Assembly (NCBI GenBank): GCA_964343805.1
Contig: CAYFLR010000058.1
Coordinates: 1-37,942, forward strand
DNA from: CAYFLR01 sp964343805
Lineage (GTDB): Bacteria > Bdellovibrionota_B > Oligoflexia > CAYFLR01
Length of the DNA: 37,942 nucleotides
Reading direction: 5' to 3'
In this document: positions 24,883 to 33,620 of the stretch, one piece after another
Layout of the letters: each line of letters begins with the position of its first letter
Position numbering within the stretch: the stretch's first letter is position 1
Notes under the pieces: model-generated
The model's input: the letters and a program-made list of their open reading frames with translations, nothing else
Database searches by the model: none
Told to the model about the DNA's origin: nothing
Position numbers and translations under genes: made by a program

Positions 24883-26589
24883 TCATTCACTGATTTGGAT
24901 TTGGATACGCTGGGATTTTGTAGGTTGTTCTTGATCGAGCATTCCAGTTCCATAAAGTAAGTTAAAGATAATCATTTTATTCCGAACTTTTTCATTTAAT
25001 GAGGGCTCTGTGTGTCCATTGATCCAGCACAAAAGCTGAACAATGAGAGCCGCCTCAAAAGGAGAGTAATTGATCCTGCTTTTACCATGTTCTAAATGAC
25101 TGTAGAGGATTGAGATCTCAGGGTTCCAAAACTCTTTAATTATCCTTTTATAGGTTGTAAAGGCTTTTTTGTATAAAAAGGGGCTGTTTACAGCTTGATG
25201 AAGGGCAAAGAGTGCATAGCTAGCATAAGCCAATTCAAAGGAGGTATTGACCTCATATTGCTGTTTGTCATTGGACAAGAATTTGCCTGATATTTGAGTT
25301 GTGACAAAGAAGGTGAGCAGCTCTATTTGTTCTTTAATGGCATCCACTTCGCTCAGAACCTCTTCGGGAAAGATTTGATTTGAAAGCTGATACTCATTAA
25401 AAAGAGCTTGTGATTGGCTTAAAATGTCAGCAAACAGAGAAAGGGTAATCAAGTTCGTGGAAGCTTTTCGTTCATTGGTGTCATAAATAATCCTCTTTTC
25501 GCTATCTAAAAAGAGATCATTTAGATTAACAAGTAATATGGCAAGCACTCCAATTGCTAGCTGATGAACGTCAGTTGGAAAGATTCCATCATCTTTTTGA
25601 GGGCGTGAAAAAATATTTATATCATAAGTATTTTTGGGGTGGGTGAGTTTGTAGAACTCCATAGCTCCTAATATGAGAGTCAGATAATCTCTCAAATAGG
25701 CTTTTTTGATGGTGGTTTTGAATTTATTATCTCCGACACTTTGCAATTGGTGAGGAAAAATAATCAATCTGGGGTTGGCTAAAAAGGCTTCAGGATCCAC
25801 TCTTAATGGCTTCCAATCGGGGAGAGTGTAGCCAAAGCCTCCAATAGGTTGATTCTCCGAATCTTGATAATAACCCAGGAGAAGTAAGAGTTTGTTAGTG
25901 ATATTACTGATAACCTGAAAAGCTTCTTTTTTTCGCTTTTCCTCATTGAGCCATTTACGGGCAAATAGTGAGTAGGTGTAGATAGTTGAACCCAGCATAT
26001 CAAGGTTTACCAACTGTTCATTATTAATAAACTCCACATGATATAAATGGTCGAATAACTCTGCTTCCTCTATGTTCAGCCCAATCTTCTCTTTTGCCAG
26101 AGTGGTCAATTGGCTAAAGGCGACCCTGGGGGTGGCAAAATGACCAAACAATAAGTGCTTATTTTTATAGTCCGTGATTTGACCTAAGAGCAGAGCAGAA
26201 TGATAAAACGAGCTTCCATGAGGCCAGTTTTGTAAGAAGTTAAGCGTGAGTTGTTCACTTGATTTCTTAAGTAAGGTCTGCAGGGTGGAGTCTTTGAGCA
26301 GCGGAATACATTTTTTTAGTAGGCCCGCTAGCATGAGTTGTTCAAATGCAGTTGAGGAACTTCTGTCAATATGGATGTTGGGGGATTTTGTTTTAGTAAG
26401 ATCTTGAATATATTTGGCTTTATGCTTACCTTGAATGGCAGCAAGTTCTTTACTTCTCACTCCACGCAGATCCATTTCCTTCGGTGGAGGCGACTCCTTA
26501 GGTAAATCTTTTTTCTCATCTCTTTTAATGCAAGACATTTGCAAAAATAAGATGAGGGAGATATGGCAAAGTGTACGAATAAATGGCAT
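24883..26589 (-). CDS. Large helical lipoprotein of unknown function
   Basis: The 568-residue product has a signal peptide and lipobox (LQMSC, Cys20), followed by a charged, Pro-rich linker (KKDLPKESPPPKE) and a long, almost all-helical body. Segments such as SSFYHSALLLGQI, STIYTYSLFARKWL and SFELAYASYALFALHQAV recur at helix-pair spacing, which suggests an alpha-alpha toroid or helical-repeat fold. No enzyme motif is recognised. It is translationally coupled to the OMP gene. The promoter at 26596-26601 would make its mRNA leaderless; no Shine-Dalgarno is seen close to the ATG. Confidence 0.65.
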   Translation of the reverse strand: MPFIRTLCHISLILFLQMSCIKRDEKKDLPKESPPPKEMDLRGVRSKELAAIQGKHKAKYIQDLTKTKSPNIHIDRSSSTAFEQLMLAGLLKKCIPLLKDSTLQTLLKKSSEQLTLNFLQNWPHGSSFYHSALLLGQITDYKNKHLLFGHFATPRVAFSQLTTLAKEKIGLNIEEAELFDHLYHVEFINNEQLVNLDMLGSTIYTYSLFARKWLNEEKRKKEAFQVISNITNKLLLLLGYYQDSENQPIGGFGYTLPDWKPLRVDPEAFLANPRLIIFPHQLQSVGDNKFKTTIKKAYLRDYLTLILGAMEFYKLTHPKNTYDINIFSRPQKDDGIFPTDVHQLAIGVLAILLVNLNDLFLDSEKRIIYDTNERKASTNLITLSLFADILSQSQALFNEYQLSNQIFPEEVLSEVDAIKEQIELLTFFVTTQISGKFLSNDKQQYEVNTSFELAYASYALFALHQAVNSPFLYKKAFTTYKRIIKEFWNPEISILYSHLEHGKSRINYSPFEAALIVQLLCWINGHTEPSLNEKVRNKMIIFNLLYGTGMLDQEQPTKSQRIQIQISE

Positions 26590-26595
26590 AATAGT

Positions 26596-26601
26596 ATTAT
26601 A
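26596..26601 (-). promoter_or_regulatory. Perfect -10 six nt before the lipoprotein start (leaderless mRNA predicted)
   Basis: On the minus strand TATAAT (26601-26596) is followed by 6 nt (ACTATT) and then the ATG at 26589. Normal -10 spacing puts the first transcribed base at the A of the ATG. The -35 is poor (CTGTTT). Confidence 0.45.
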
Positions 26602-26631
26602 CCTTACATTGCAGCGAAAACAGACATAAAT

Positions 26632-26661
26632 TTGCTAACCCAAGTTTTGTTAGTGTAAATA
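26632..26661 (+). promoter_or_regulatory. Probable promoter of the tandem lipoprotein operon
   Basis: TTGCTA (26632-26637) and TAAATA (26656-26661) are 18 nt apart, 24 nt before the ATG at 26685. Arms CTAAC (26635-26639) and GTTAG (26649-26653) form a small inverted repeat between them that could be an operator. AGGAAG precedes the ATG. Confidence 0.4.
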
Positions 26662-26684
26662 AAAGTTTAGATGTCAGGAAGATT

Positions 26685-28277
26685 ATGCATGATCTAATTA
26701 TTTTTAAAAAAATCTTCATAGTGGGAGTTCTCTGTTCTCTGCTCATGCATCAGTGTATGAAGAGAAGTTCAGATCAAAAAGAAGATGCACCTTCTGAAAC
26801 TGGAAAGAGTGAGCCAGTAGAACCAATGGTAGAGGATATGGATCTCTCAGATATGGCTTCCACTGCTAATACTGGTGAGGGTCCAAAAGCCAACTCAAAA
26901 AATAATACAAATAGCAATGAAGTTTCATCTCCTGCCGTGACTGCAGCAAAGACCCCTTATGATATTGAAGATAGTAAAGCGGAGCGGAAAAGCCTAGTGG
27001 AGGATGTGGAGAAAGCCTGGTCTCGGATAGAGAGTCGAGATTTTGGAGAGGAACAACCTACTCCTGAAGAGCTGGCAGAAATTTCCATTTTTAAAGACTA
27101 TATTCTCTACTTTTTCCAAATCCTGAATGACTTTGCTGATGAAAAAAACCAACTTGTCTTGGACAAACAACTCATGTCATCCCAGCGCTTTTATAATATT
27201 CTGAAAGGGATCAAATATCTGGTAGAAAAGAGCTCTAAGGTTCCTATGTCCATATCTATAAACCCCAAGAGCTTTTTAGAAGAGTTGGCAAAGTGCACTT
27301 TTAAGCAGCTTAGGATTGGGGGGGGAGACAATCTATTTGCTGTGACTTTAAACCAGCCTCAGCATGTTGTCATTAGCGATGATCTGGCTATGCTAAAAAC
27401 CGACTTCTCCTTTGGTGTGGTGAAAGCAGATATTCCTCAGACCACCATTTATTTTTATGGACTTCGTTTAATAACCAAAGGCTATCAAGGGTACATTCAA
27501 TCATTGACTTTCCGAGCTGATGGCACCTCCTTTCTTTTGATCAAAGACCCGAATGGGAAAGTGCATCACTACCCTATTTTGGCGGAAAACCTATTCTTCT
27601 TTTTATCCTGGTTTGTTTATAAATTTAATTCTCACAATCCCAGTGTGCAAAAATGGTTGGTATCAGAAAAATCAAAGGCAAATGAGGAACAACTCACGAT
27701 AGAGGATAAATCATTTTCCTTTGATATTGAAGCACGAGTGGCTTCCTTCTTTTTTGAGATTGTAGATTTTCTGCTGAAGCCGGGCAGTGAGTTTTATTTA
27801 AGTCTAGATTCCTTAACTGAAGCAGGCAATTCTGATTATCGTAGATTTTATGAAGAGATTATTCTTCAGTTTGTTAAAGATAACGAACTAGTCGAATACC
27901 TCAATCGCTTTGACTCATTACAGATGAGAAGCAAGAAAATCAAGGGGGAGCCGCATAGTGAACCCACTCATCTCATTCGTCTCAATTTAAAAAAACCACT
28001 GGTGATATTGCAAGATGAGGTGAAGCTCTCCACTGATCGGGAAGTTACTTTGATTTATGATGAGCAACCAGATCAATTCAAAATAGAAGGGATATATGGA
28101 TTTACATCTATCTTTATTTTGGCTGCCGACCTGACTTTTACCCATTTAAAGATCGATCAAGCGGGTAACCGGATGGGTTTTTATATGGATGCGGATGTGC
28201 AGATGCCATTTTTTAAAGCCAATGTAAAAGAGACTGAGTGGTTCAGTTTAGGTGAACCAGTGGAGCTTACAAAATAA
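26685..28277 (+). CDS. Envelope protein with duplicated module, paralogue of the next gene
   Basis: The 530-residue product has a hydrophobic signal (about 8-22) followed by Cys24 in LLMHQC. That is a poor lipobox (Gln at -1), so lipidation is plausible but uncertain. Residues 25-125 are a Ser/Asn/Glu-rich disordered linker. Two copies of one alpha+beta module follow: about 131-315 (helical IFKDYILYFFQILNDF, then beta, then TIYFYGLRLITKG...FRADGTSFLLIKD) and about 345-490 (VASFFFEIVDFLLKPGS..., then beta). The same module occurs twice in the next protein. There is no known domain or catalytic motif. The gene is 10 nt upstream of 28288. Confidence 0.65.
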   Translation: MHDLIIFKKIFIVGVLCSLLMHQCMKRSSDQKEDAPSETGKSEPVEPMVEDMDLSDMASTANTGEGPKANSKNNTNSNEVSSPAVTAAKTPYDIEDSKAERKSLVEDVEKAWSRIESRDFGEEQPTPEELAEISIFKDYILYFFQILNDFADEKNQLVLDKQLMSSQRFYNILKGIKYLVEKSSKVPMSISINPKSFLEELAKCTFKQLRIGGGDNLFAVTLNQPQHVVISDDLAMLKTDFSFGVVKADIPQTTIYFYGLRLITKGYQGYIQSLTFRADGTSFLLIKDPNGKVHHYPILAENLFFFLSWFVYKFNSHNPSVQKWLVSEKSKANEEQLTIEDKSFSFDIEARVASFFFEIVDFLLKPGSEFYLSLDSLTEAGNSDYRRFYEEIILQFVKDNELVEYLNRFDSLQMRSKKIKGEPHSEPTHLIRLNLKKPLVILQDEVKLSTDREVTLIYDEQPDQFKIEGIYGFTSIFILAADLTFTHLKIDQAGNRMGFYMDADVQMPFFKANVKETEWFSLGEPVELTK

Positions 28278-28287
28278 ATAAAACTAT

Positions 28288-30180
28288 ATGAAATTATCAC
28301 CCATCCAAAAACTACTCACCGGCATCCTTATAATCAACTTAGGGGTTTGCTCTTGTTTGCGAAAGGACGAGCCCTTGCAAGAGGGTAAAGACTCTCTAGA
28401 AAAGAAAGACCCTTTAATTTTAGGGGTTGAGGATGCCAGCGATTATACCCATTTAGTTCCTTCCACAGAAGAGTACTGGGATCGGAGTGTTTCATCTGCA
28501 AAGGCTAATCCTACTTTGCCTGCGGAAAAAAAAGAAGAAAAGAGACCGGATATACCCGACGCTGGGACAAATAATAATCAGTCCATTTCCGAGAAAATAG
28601 AAGAGACTTCTCCTCCTCCAGTTAAAAAAGAAGAAAGAGCCAAGGAGTCAATAGAAACTGTTACTCCAACACCCCATCAATTTGCCAAGTCTCTCCTCGA
28701 ATTCTTACATGTAATGCAAACTAGCGGAACGCGTATTCACCTAGAGAAGAATTCTTTTTACTCAAAAGAATTCATTGATTTACTTCATGCCACCGCTACT
28801 ATTTTTGAGTTGCAGTTACTTGATATTCAAAAAGAGTTACAAAGAATCGCATTTAAAGAACTGACTCTTTTTAAGCATCGAGAACGGCTTTTTGAAGTGA
28901 TTAAAGAGGTGGAAACTACGATTTTAATCGATTCAAAAGGCACTAAGATATTTGCTGAAAAAGAGTGGGGAATTGAAAAAATTACTCCCAATTCAGTGCA
29001 TCTTTATGGACTAAAGATTGGTAAACCTGAAGAAAAATACCCAATTTCAAGCTTTCAGCTGTTGGAGGATGGAGACTCCGTTTTGCAAATGGAAGAGGGC
29101 GATCAAATTATTAAATATCCCATTCCTGCTCAGCGTTTTGCACTGCTTTTTATCTACCTTTTTTATCATTTTGATATGGAGAAAATCGTTGATCCACCGT
29201 TTTATATTGAAAAGCATTCTCTTCCTGCAGAGGGGATAGAAGAACTCTCAATTGCCTCTATCGAATCTTCTCTAGATCGAACTTATAATGATGCTGCGCT
29301 CATTAATTATGGCATCAGTCTTTTTAATTTTTTTATCAGGACAGGATCTAGCATTACCCTTTTGCATAAAGATGTTAGCTTTTCTTCCAAGAGTTCCTTT
29401 TTAAAAACTATTTATAAATACTTTCAATCTCTCTATTTCAATAGTCTCAATTCCTTGAAATTAGTAGGTGTTATTGATCGAGTGAGTCTACTTCCTAATA
29501 AAGTAGTAGTTGCTTTGAGAAGCCCAGTAGAAATAGCCATTCCGGAGGATGGAGTTGAAATTACGTTGACCAATCAATTTACTTTTGAACTGGTAGAGGG
29601 GCAGATTAATATTACGGGAATCAAAGGGACCTTTAAAAATGGATTGGCCAAAGTTCGTTTTTTAGTTCAAAATATTCGCATTTTGGAAGACATCAATGAT
29701 GTGGAAGTGAATGTAGGTAAGGTAAAAGGATTTGCCTTTGGATTCATTCCTGTGAAATTATTCATTACCTTCTTCAAAAAGTACCTTACTACGGGAATTG
29801 GTTTGGCTGAAGAAAGTGATGTCTCCGCTGAGATTTCAACTCCTCTACTTTTTCAGCTCTCATTCAAAAGAGGGGAAGAACAACTCTATTTAAATTTACA
29901 AGATCCTAATTTGCTATCTCATCTTATGGACCACTCCTACCATCTATCTATTAAGAAAGATGGCTTCCTTGCCAATAAGCAGTTATTTAAAGGAGAAGTC
30001 TCAAAACTTAACTATTTTCAGACAGCTCCAGGGAGTATTAACTTTCGTTTACTAGAGTTAAACCCCTCCTTTGGTTACCTAAAAAGTGAAACTAAAATTA
30101 AGGTGAGATTAACTCTAACCAGGTCCTATTTAGGTAAGAGTAGCCAAGAGTTCATAGAAAGAGAGCTGGAGATTCCTTGA
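28288..30180 (+). CDS. Lipoprotein with duplicated module, paralogue of the previous gene
   Basis: The 630-residue product has a signal peptide with lipobox GVCSC (Cys23). Residues 24-125 are a charged, Pro/Lys/Glu-rich linker. Module 1 (about 130-300: FAKSLLEFLHVMQTSGTRI...SVHLYGLKIGKPEE...FQLLEDGDSVLQMEEGD) aligns with module 1 of the preceding protein. Module 2 (about 338-470: YGISLFNFFIRTGSSITLL..., then VEIAIPEDGVEIT) aligns with both. A third beta-rich region runs from 480 to 630. The function is unknown. Its stop TGA overlaps the TTG start of the phosphoesterase gene (30177), so the two are translationally coupled. Confidence 0.68.
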   Translation: MKLSPIQKLLTGILIINLGVCSCLRKDEPLQEGKDSLEKKDPLILGVEDASDYTHLVPSTEEYWDRSVSSAKANPTLPAEKKEEKRPDIPDAGTNNNQSISEKIEETSPPPVKKEERAKESIETVTPTPHQFAKSLLEFLHVMQTSGTRIHLEKNSFYSKEFIDLLHATATIFELQLLDIQKELQRIAFKELTLFKHRERLFEVIKEVETTILIDSKGTKIFAEKEWGIEKITPNSVHLYGLKIGKPEEKYPISSFQLLEDGDSVLQMEEGDQIIKYPIPAQRFALLFIYLFYHFDMEKIVDPPFYIEKHSLPAEGIEELSIASIESSLDRTYNDAALINYGISLFNFFIRTGSSITLLHKDVSFSSKSSFLKTIYKYFQSLYFNSLNSLKLVGVIDRVSLLPNKVVVALRSPVEIAIPEDGVEITLTNQFTFELVEGQINITGIKGTFKNGLAKVRFLVQNIRILEDINDVEVNVGKVKGFAFGFIPVKLFITFFKKYLTTGIGLAEESDVSAEISTPLLFQLSFKRGEEQLYLNLQDPNLLSHLMDHSYHLSIKKDGFLANKQLFKGEVSKLNYFQTAPGSINFRLLELNPSFGYLKSETKIKVRLTLTRSYLGKSSQEFIERELEIP

Positions 30181-31777
30181 AATATATCGCATTTGTTTTG
30201 TTAATTCTTTTTAGTTTCCCTATTCAGGCTGAAGAATCTGTGGGTGTTTTGGCAGACATCGAAGGGCGTTACGAGCTTTTCTTAGATTATGTAAGAAGAG
30301 GAGACACCCTTGCTTTTAATGCGGATGGAGAACTATTTTTAAGAGAAGGTCGAAGCTTTGTATTTCTAGGTGATGCCGTCGATCGTGGGGTTGGCTCCAT
30401 GCGGATTGTGGAAGCCCTTGTACAGTTGAAAAAGAAATATCCGGATAGAGTTTTTCTTATTTTGGGTAATCGAGATATTAACAAAATGCGCATTCCGATG
30501 GAATTATCAGCGGAAGCTATGAAAGTGATGCCCAAAGCCATGTTTTACTGGATGATGAAACGTTTGGGGCGAGGTAATCAACTTTACTCTTATTCCAAGA
30601 ATATGTTGGAATCGGTTTATCAAAAACTCTCGAGTGAAAATAACACTGTGACAGATCGTTTGAAGTGGATTTTAGAGCAGACCATGAACGCGCGCGAGGC
30701 TTTTGAAAATAGACGGAAAGAATTAAAAGAAAGAGCGGGAGAAGACCCCGTTAAATATATCCCTGATGAGGTGGTGGTTGAAAGCTTTTTAAAAGAGCTG
30801 AAACCCGAAGGACGTTTTACTGAATTTCTAAAGCTAGGGCAACTAGGTGTGGTTATCGGACGAACCCTTTATGTGCATGGTGGAATAACAGAGGCGAATC
30901 TCGGTGNNNNNNNNNNCTTGAAATACTAGTACTAGTACTAGTACTAGTACTAGTACTAGTACAGTACTAGTATTACTAGTACTAGTAATTGGGGAGGCAA
31001 CATCAAAACACTCAGCGTACAGGCAAGCAACGCTGTTATTGCACGTTTATCGGACGAACCCTTTATGTGCATGGTGGAATAACAGAGGCGAATCTCGGTG
31101 TGGTGCCAGGGAATCTGTCGGCAGAAGCTGATATTAATAAATGGGTAGAAAAGTTAAATAGCTGGGCTAAAAGTGAAGTGAATAATTGGCTCACTGGCAC
31201 AGGAAATAAAGGGGAGGGTTTGGTTAAATATCAATCGCCTGAAGCCGGAACAGGAATGAATGATGCGAGCGTCGTATTTGCTCGCTTCTCAGGGGGAAAT
31301 GGCAACCCTCAAGATCCTCCTCCAGCTTTGATTCAGAAGCTAAAAAAGCAACTGGATCGAATTGTGGTCGGCCACACTCCAGCTGGAAATGTCCCTATNN
31401 NNNNNNNNACTTTGCGAGTGGATGGCTTGGAAATTGTGATTGGTGACTGTTCCTATGCCGGGGGCAATAAATCAGTAAAAATCCTTTTAGAACCCAACCG
31501 CACTCTGATTGAGGCTTTTATTCCGAGTGGTGAAAAAGTAATAGCAGATGTGAACCCCAAAGAGGCAGGCTCCTTAATAGGGCAGATGACTGAAAATGGA
31601 TACCGGGTTATCGGTCAAACTGAGAAAGGGGAGTATTTACTCGTGCGCATAATGGGTTCGGACGGGCAATTTGCCCCTAGATATATGACTAAAAACACAG
31701 AACAAATCAAATCTATGATGGGGAGTGGTGCTGCCTTAAGTGTCTGTGGGAAAATGCAAAAGCAATTCAATAATTAG
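30177..31777 (+). CDS. Periplasmic metallophosphoesterase, broken by an assembly junction
   Basis: This is a calcineurin-like phosphoesterase with signal peptide MKYIAFVLLILFSFPIQAEE. Metal-site motifs are DIEG (27-30; usually DxH), GDAVDRG (65-71) and GNRD (97-100; usually GNHE), with VVGHTPAGNVP far downstream. As drawn, the frame breaks at 30907. A 10-N gap, a (ACTAGT)n stretch and unique sequence are followed by a second copy of the preceding 54 bp (30853-30906 equals 31047-31100). Removing 194 bp rejoins one frame, 30177-30906 plus 31101-31777, giving 468 residues. A second 10-N gap (31399-31408) lies in frame. The TTG start overlaps the preceding stop. Confidence 0.78.
30853..30906 (+). 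repeat. 54-bp direct repeat, copy 1 (flanks the gap in the phosphoesterase)
   Basis: This copy is identical to 31047-31100 and encodes IGRTLYVHGGITEANLG. It abuts the N run at 30907, as expected when two contigs overlap but were not merged. Confidence 0.95.
30907..30916. other. Assembly gap (10 N) in the phosphoesterase gene
   Basis: The gap sits between 54-bp repeat copy 1 and a low-complexity ACTAGT tract. Confidence 0.9.
30925..30986. repeat. (ACTAGT)n simple repeat
   Basis: Six perfect ACTAGT units (30925-30960) are followed by an imperfect continuation to 30986. The unit is its own reverse complement, so the tract can fold on itself. It is unlike any other sequence here and sits at a contig junction, so an amplification or assembly artefact is likely. 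Confidence 0.9.
31047..31100 (+). repeat. 54-bp direct repeat, copy 2
   Basis: Exact second copy of 30853-30906, after which the true phosphoesterase frame continues. Confidence 0.95.
31399..31408. other. Assembly gap (10 N) in the phosphoesterase gene
   Basis: The gap lies after VVGHTPAGNVP. The flanks share no overlap. The frame is preserved as drawn. Confidence 0.9.
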
Positions 31778-31828
31778 GTTTAGCTCCAGGTCTTAGATCT
31801 CGAATCTCCTTTACAGTTAAATTCAAAT

Positions 31829-31838
31829 NNNNNNNNNN
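31829..31838. other. Assembly gap (10 N) before the CoA-transferase genes
   Basis: The CoA-transferase alpha frame is open from 31839 (EDYDWGG upstream of the drawn start), so the gap may hide its true start codon. Confidence 0.85.
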
Positions 31839-31861
31839 CTGAAGACTATGACTGGGGAGGG

Positions 31862-32824
31862 TTGTTTGGTGATTTCCAAATTAACCAAGAACGACAATTT
31901 GCTAAAGAACGTAACAAACGTCTGGAGAATAAACTAACCACAGTTAAAGAAGCTATTTCTGAACATGTACAAGATGGCTATTATTTAGGAATAGGTGGGT
32001 TTGGGGCTGTTCGAACACCGGTAGCCTTGCTCCATGAAGTCGTAAGACAAAGAAAAAAGAATTTAGGACTCGCAGGCCATACTGCCACTCATGACTGTCA
32101 AATCCTTTCGGCTGGTGAGTGTTTTGACCGCTGTGATGCCGCTTATATTGTAGGTCTAGAAGCTCGCGGCTTATCCAAAACCTCCAGAAACTATTTTGAA
32201 TCAGGAAAAGTCAAGACCACGGAATGGAGCAATGCCGCTTTGGCTTGGCGCTATAAAGCAGCGGCCATGGGGGTTAGTTTTCTTCCCACCAAGGCAATGC
32301 TAGGAACAGATACTCTAAAATACTCTGCAGCCAAAGAGATGACCTGCCCCTTTACGGGAGAAAAATATGCACTTATTCCTGCTCTGTCACCTGATGTGGC
32401 ATTGATCCATGTCCATCGAGCAGATATGTATGGGAACTGTCAAATTAATGGTATCACAGTGGCAGATATTGATTTAGCCAAAGCAAGTAAACGAGTCATC
32501 GTTACCACTGAACATCTCATCTCTAATGATGAAATTCGAGCTGAACCTTGGAGAACTTCCATTCCCTATTGGTTAGTGGATGCGGTGATTCAAGTTCCTT
32601 ATGGTGGGTATCCTGGAGTGATGGAGGGAGAGTACTTTAGTGATGAGGACCATCTCAAGAAATGGTTGGAAATGGAAAGGGATGAAGAGGAGTTCAAAGC
32701 CTTTTTCAAGAGCCTGATTTACGATACAAAAGATTTTAATGAATACTTGGAGCTGTGTGGGGGCTTAGATCGCTTAAATGAACTCAAATTACAAGAACTC
32801 TTAGTGGATCGAAGTAAATCGTAA
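31862..32824 (+). CDS. gctA: Glutaconate-type CoA-transferase, alpha subunit (5' end uncertain)
   Basis: This is the alpha subunit of a class I CoA-transferase like glutaconate CoA-transferase, which moves CoA between acyl-CoA and free acids. The 320-residue frame shows RLENKLTTVKEAISEHVQDG, then GIGGFGAVRTPVALLHEVV (CoA-site region), LSPDVALIHVHRADMYGNCQI and VDAVIQVPYGGYPG, all typical of GctA and its relatives. The drawn start is a TTG at 31862 with GGGGAGGG immediately before it, which is too close. The frame stays open upstream to the 10-N gap, so the real start may be in or before the gap. It is followed by the beta subunit after 18 nt. Confidence 0.85.
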   Translation: MFGDFQINQERQFAKERNKRLENKLTTVKEAISEHVQDGYYLGIGGFGAVRTPVALLHEVVRQRKKNLGLAGHTATHDCQILSAGECFDRCDAAYIVGLEARGLSKTSRNYFESGKVKTTEWSNAALAWRYKAAAMGVSFLPTKAMLGTDTLKYSAAKEMTCPFTGEKYALIPALSPDVALIHVHRADMYGNCQINGITVADIDLAKASKRVIVTTEHLISNDEIRAEPWRTSIPYWLVDAVIQVPYGGYPGVMEGEYFSDEDHLKKWLEMERDEEEFKAFFKSLIYDTKDFNEYLELCGGLDRLNELKLQELLVDRSKS

Positions 32825-32842
32825 AGAGATGGTGGAGAAAGT

Positions 32843-33616
32843 ATGACAACTTATAATAATATGGAGTTAATGGTCTGTGTCGCATCTAGGCAATTAGAAG
32901 ATGGAGCTTCTGCTGCTATAGGAACAGGAGTTCCCTGTGCAGCTGCTATGTTGGCTCAGAAGTTACATGCACCCAATTTATTACTGTTTTTTGAAGCGGG
33001 AGCGGCAGGTGCCTTACTTCCAACTATGCCGGTGTCTGTAGGAGATAGCCGTACCACTCATAAGGCGATTTTATCTTCTAGTATGGCTGACGCCTTGGAA
33101 ACTGCTCAAAGAGGGTTGATTGACTACACCTTTTTGGGAGGAGCTCAAATAGATCAATTTGGTAATCTGAACTCCACCTTTGTGGGAGACGATTATAAAA
33201 AACCCAAAGTGCGTTTCCCCGGAAGCGGAGGAGCCAATGATCTGGGTTCCTTTTGTTGGAAGGTCATGGTAGTGACCCCGCATGTAAAGAGGCGCTTTGT
33301 GGAGAAGGTGAGCTTTGTAACTACGCCAGGATATTTGGATGGTCCAGGGGCTAGGGAAGAGGCTGGTTTACCAAAAAATACAGGCCCTCATCGAGTGATT
33401 ACCGATTTAGCTGTGCTCGACTTCGAACAAGAGAGTAAGAGAATGCGTATTATTGCTACTCACCCAGGTGTAACCGTAGAGCAGGTTCAAGAAAATACCG
33501 GTTTTCCTCTACTCGTAGCTGACAACGTTGAGCAAACACCAGCACCCACCGATAAAGAATTGGATATGCTCAGGTCACAAGTAGATCCCATGGGTTACGT
33601 TATAGGGCGTTCTTAG
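32843..33616 (+). CDS. gctB: Glutaconate-type CoA-transferase, beta subunit
   Basis: The 257-residue catalytic subunit shows LLLFFEAGAAG, with Glu51 aligning with the catalytic Glu54 of Acidaminococcus GctB. It also shows FLGGAQIDQFGNLNST, RFPGSGGANDLGSF and TPGYLDGPGAREEAGLP, which all match GctB closely. Retention of the Glu argues for a true CoA-transferase, not an IpdB-like ring hydrolase that lacks it. GGAGAA lies about 7 nt before the ATG. The acid substrate is not known: glutaconate fermentation needs further genes not seen here. It is convergent with the START-like gene, with 4 nt between stops. Confidence 0.88.
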   Translation: MTTYNNMELMVCVASRQLEDGASAAIGTGVPCAAAMLAQKLHAPNLLLFFEAGAAGALLPTMPVSVGDSRTTHKAILSSSMADALETAQRGLIDYTFLGGAQIDQFGNLNSTFVGDDYKKPKVRFPGSGGANDLGSFCWKVMVVTPHVKRRFVEKVSFVTTPGYLDGPGAREEAGLPKNTGPHRVITDLAVLDFEQESKRMRIIATHPGVTVEQVQENTGFPLLVADNVEQTPAPTDKELDMLRSQVDPMGYVIGRS

Positions 33617-33620
33617 TAGA

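Noticed and set aside
30925..30986. ACTAGT tract as a CRISPR or VNTR locus
   Set aside because: The repeats are 6 bp without spacers and sit at a contig junction beside a duplicated end. An artefact is more likely.
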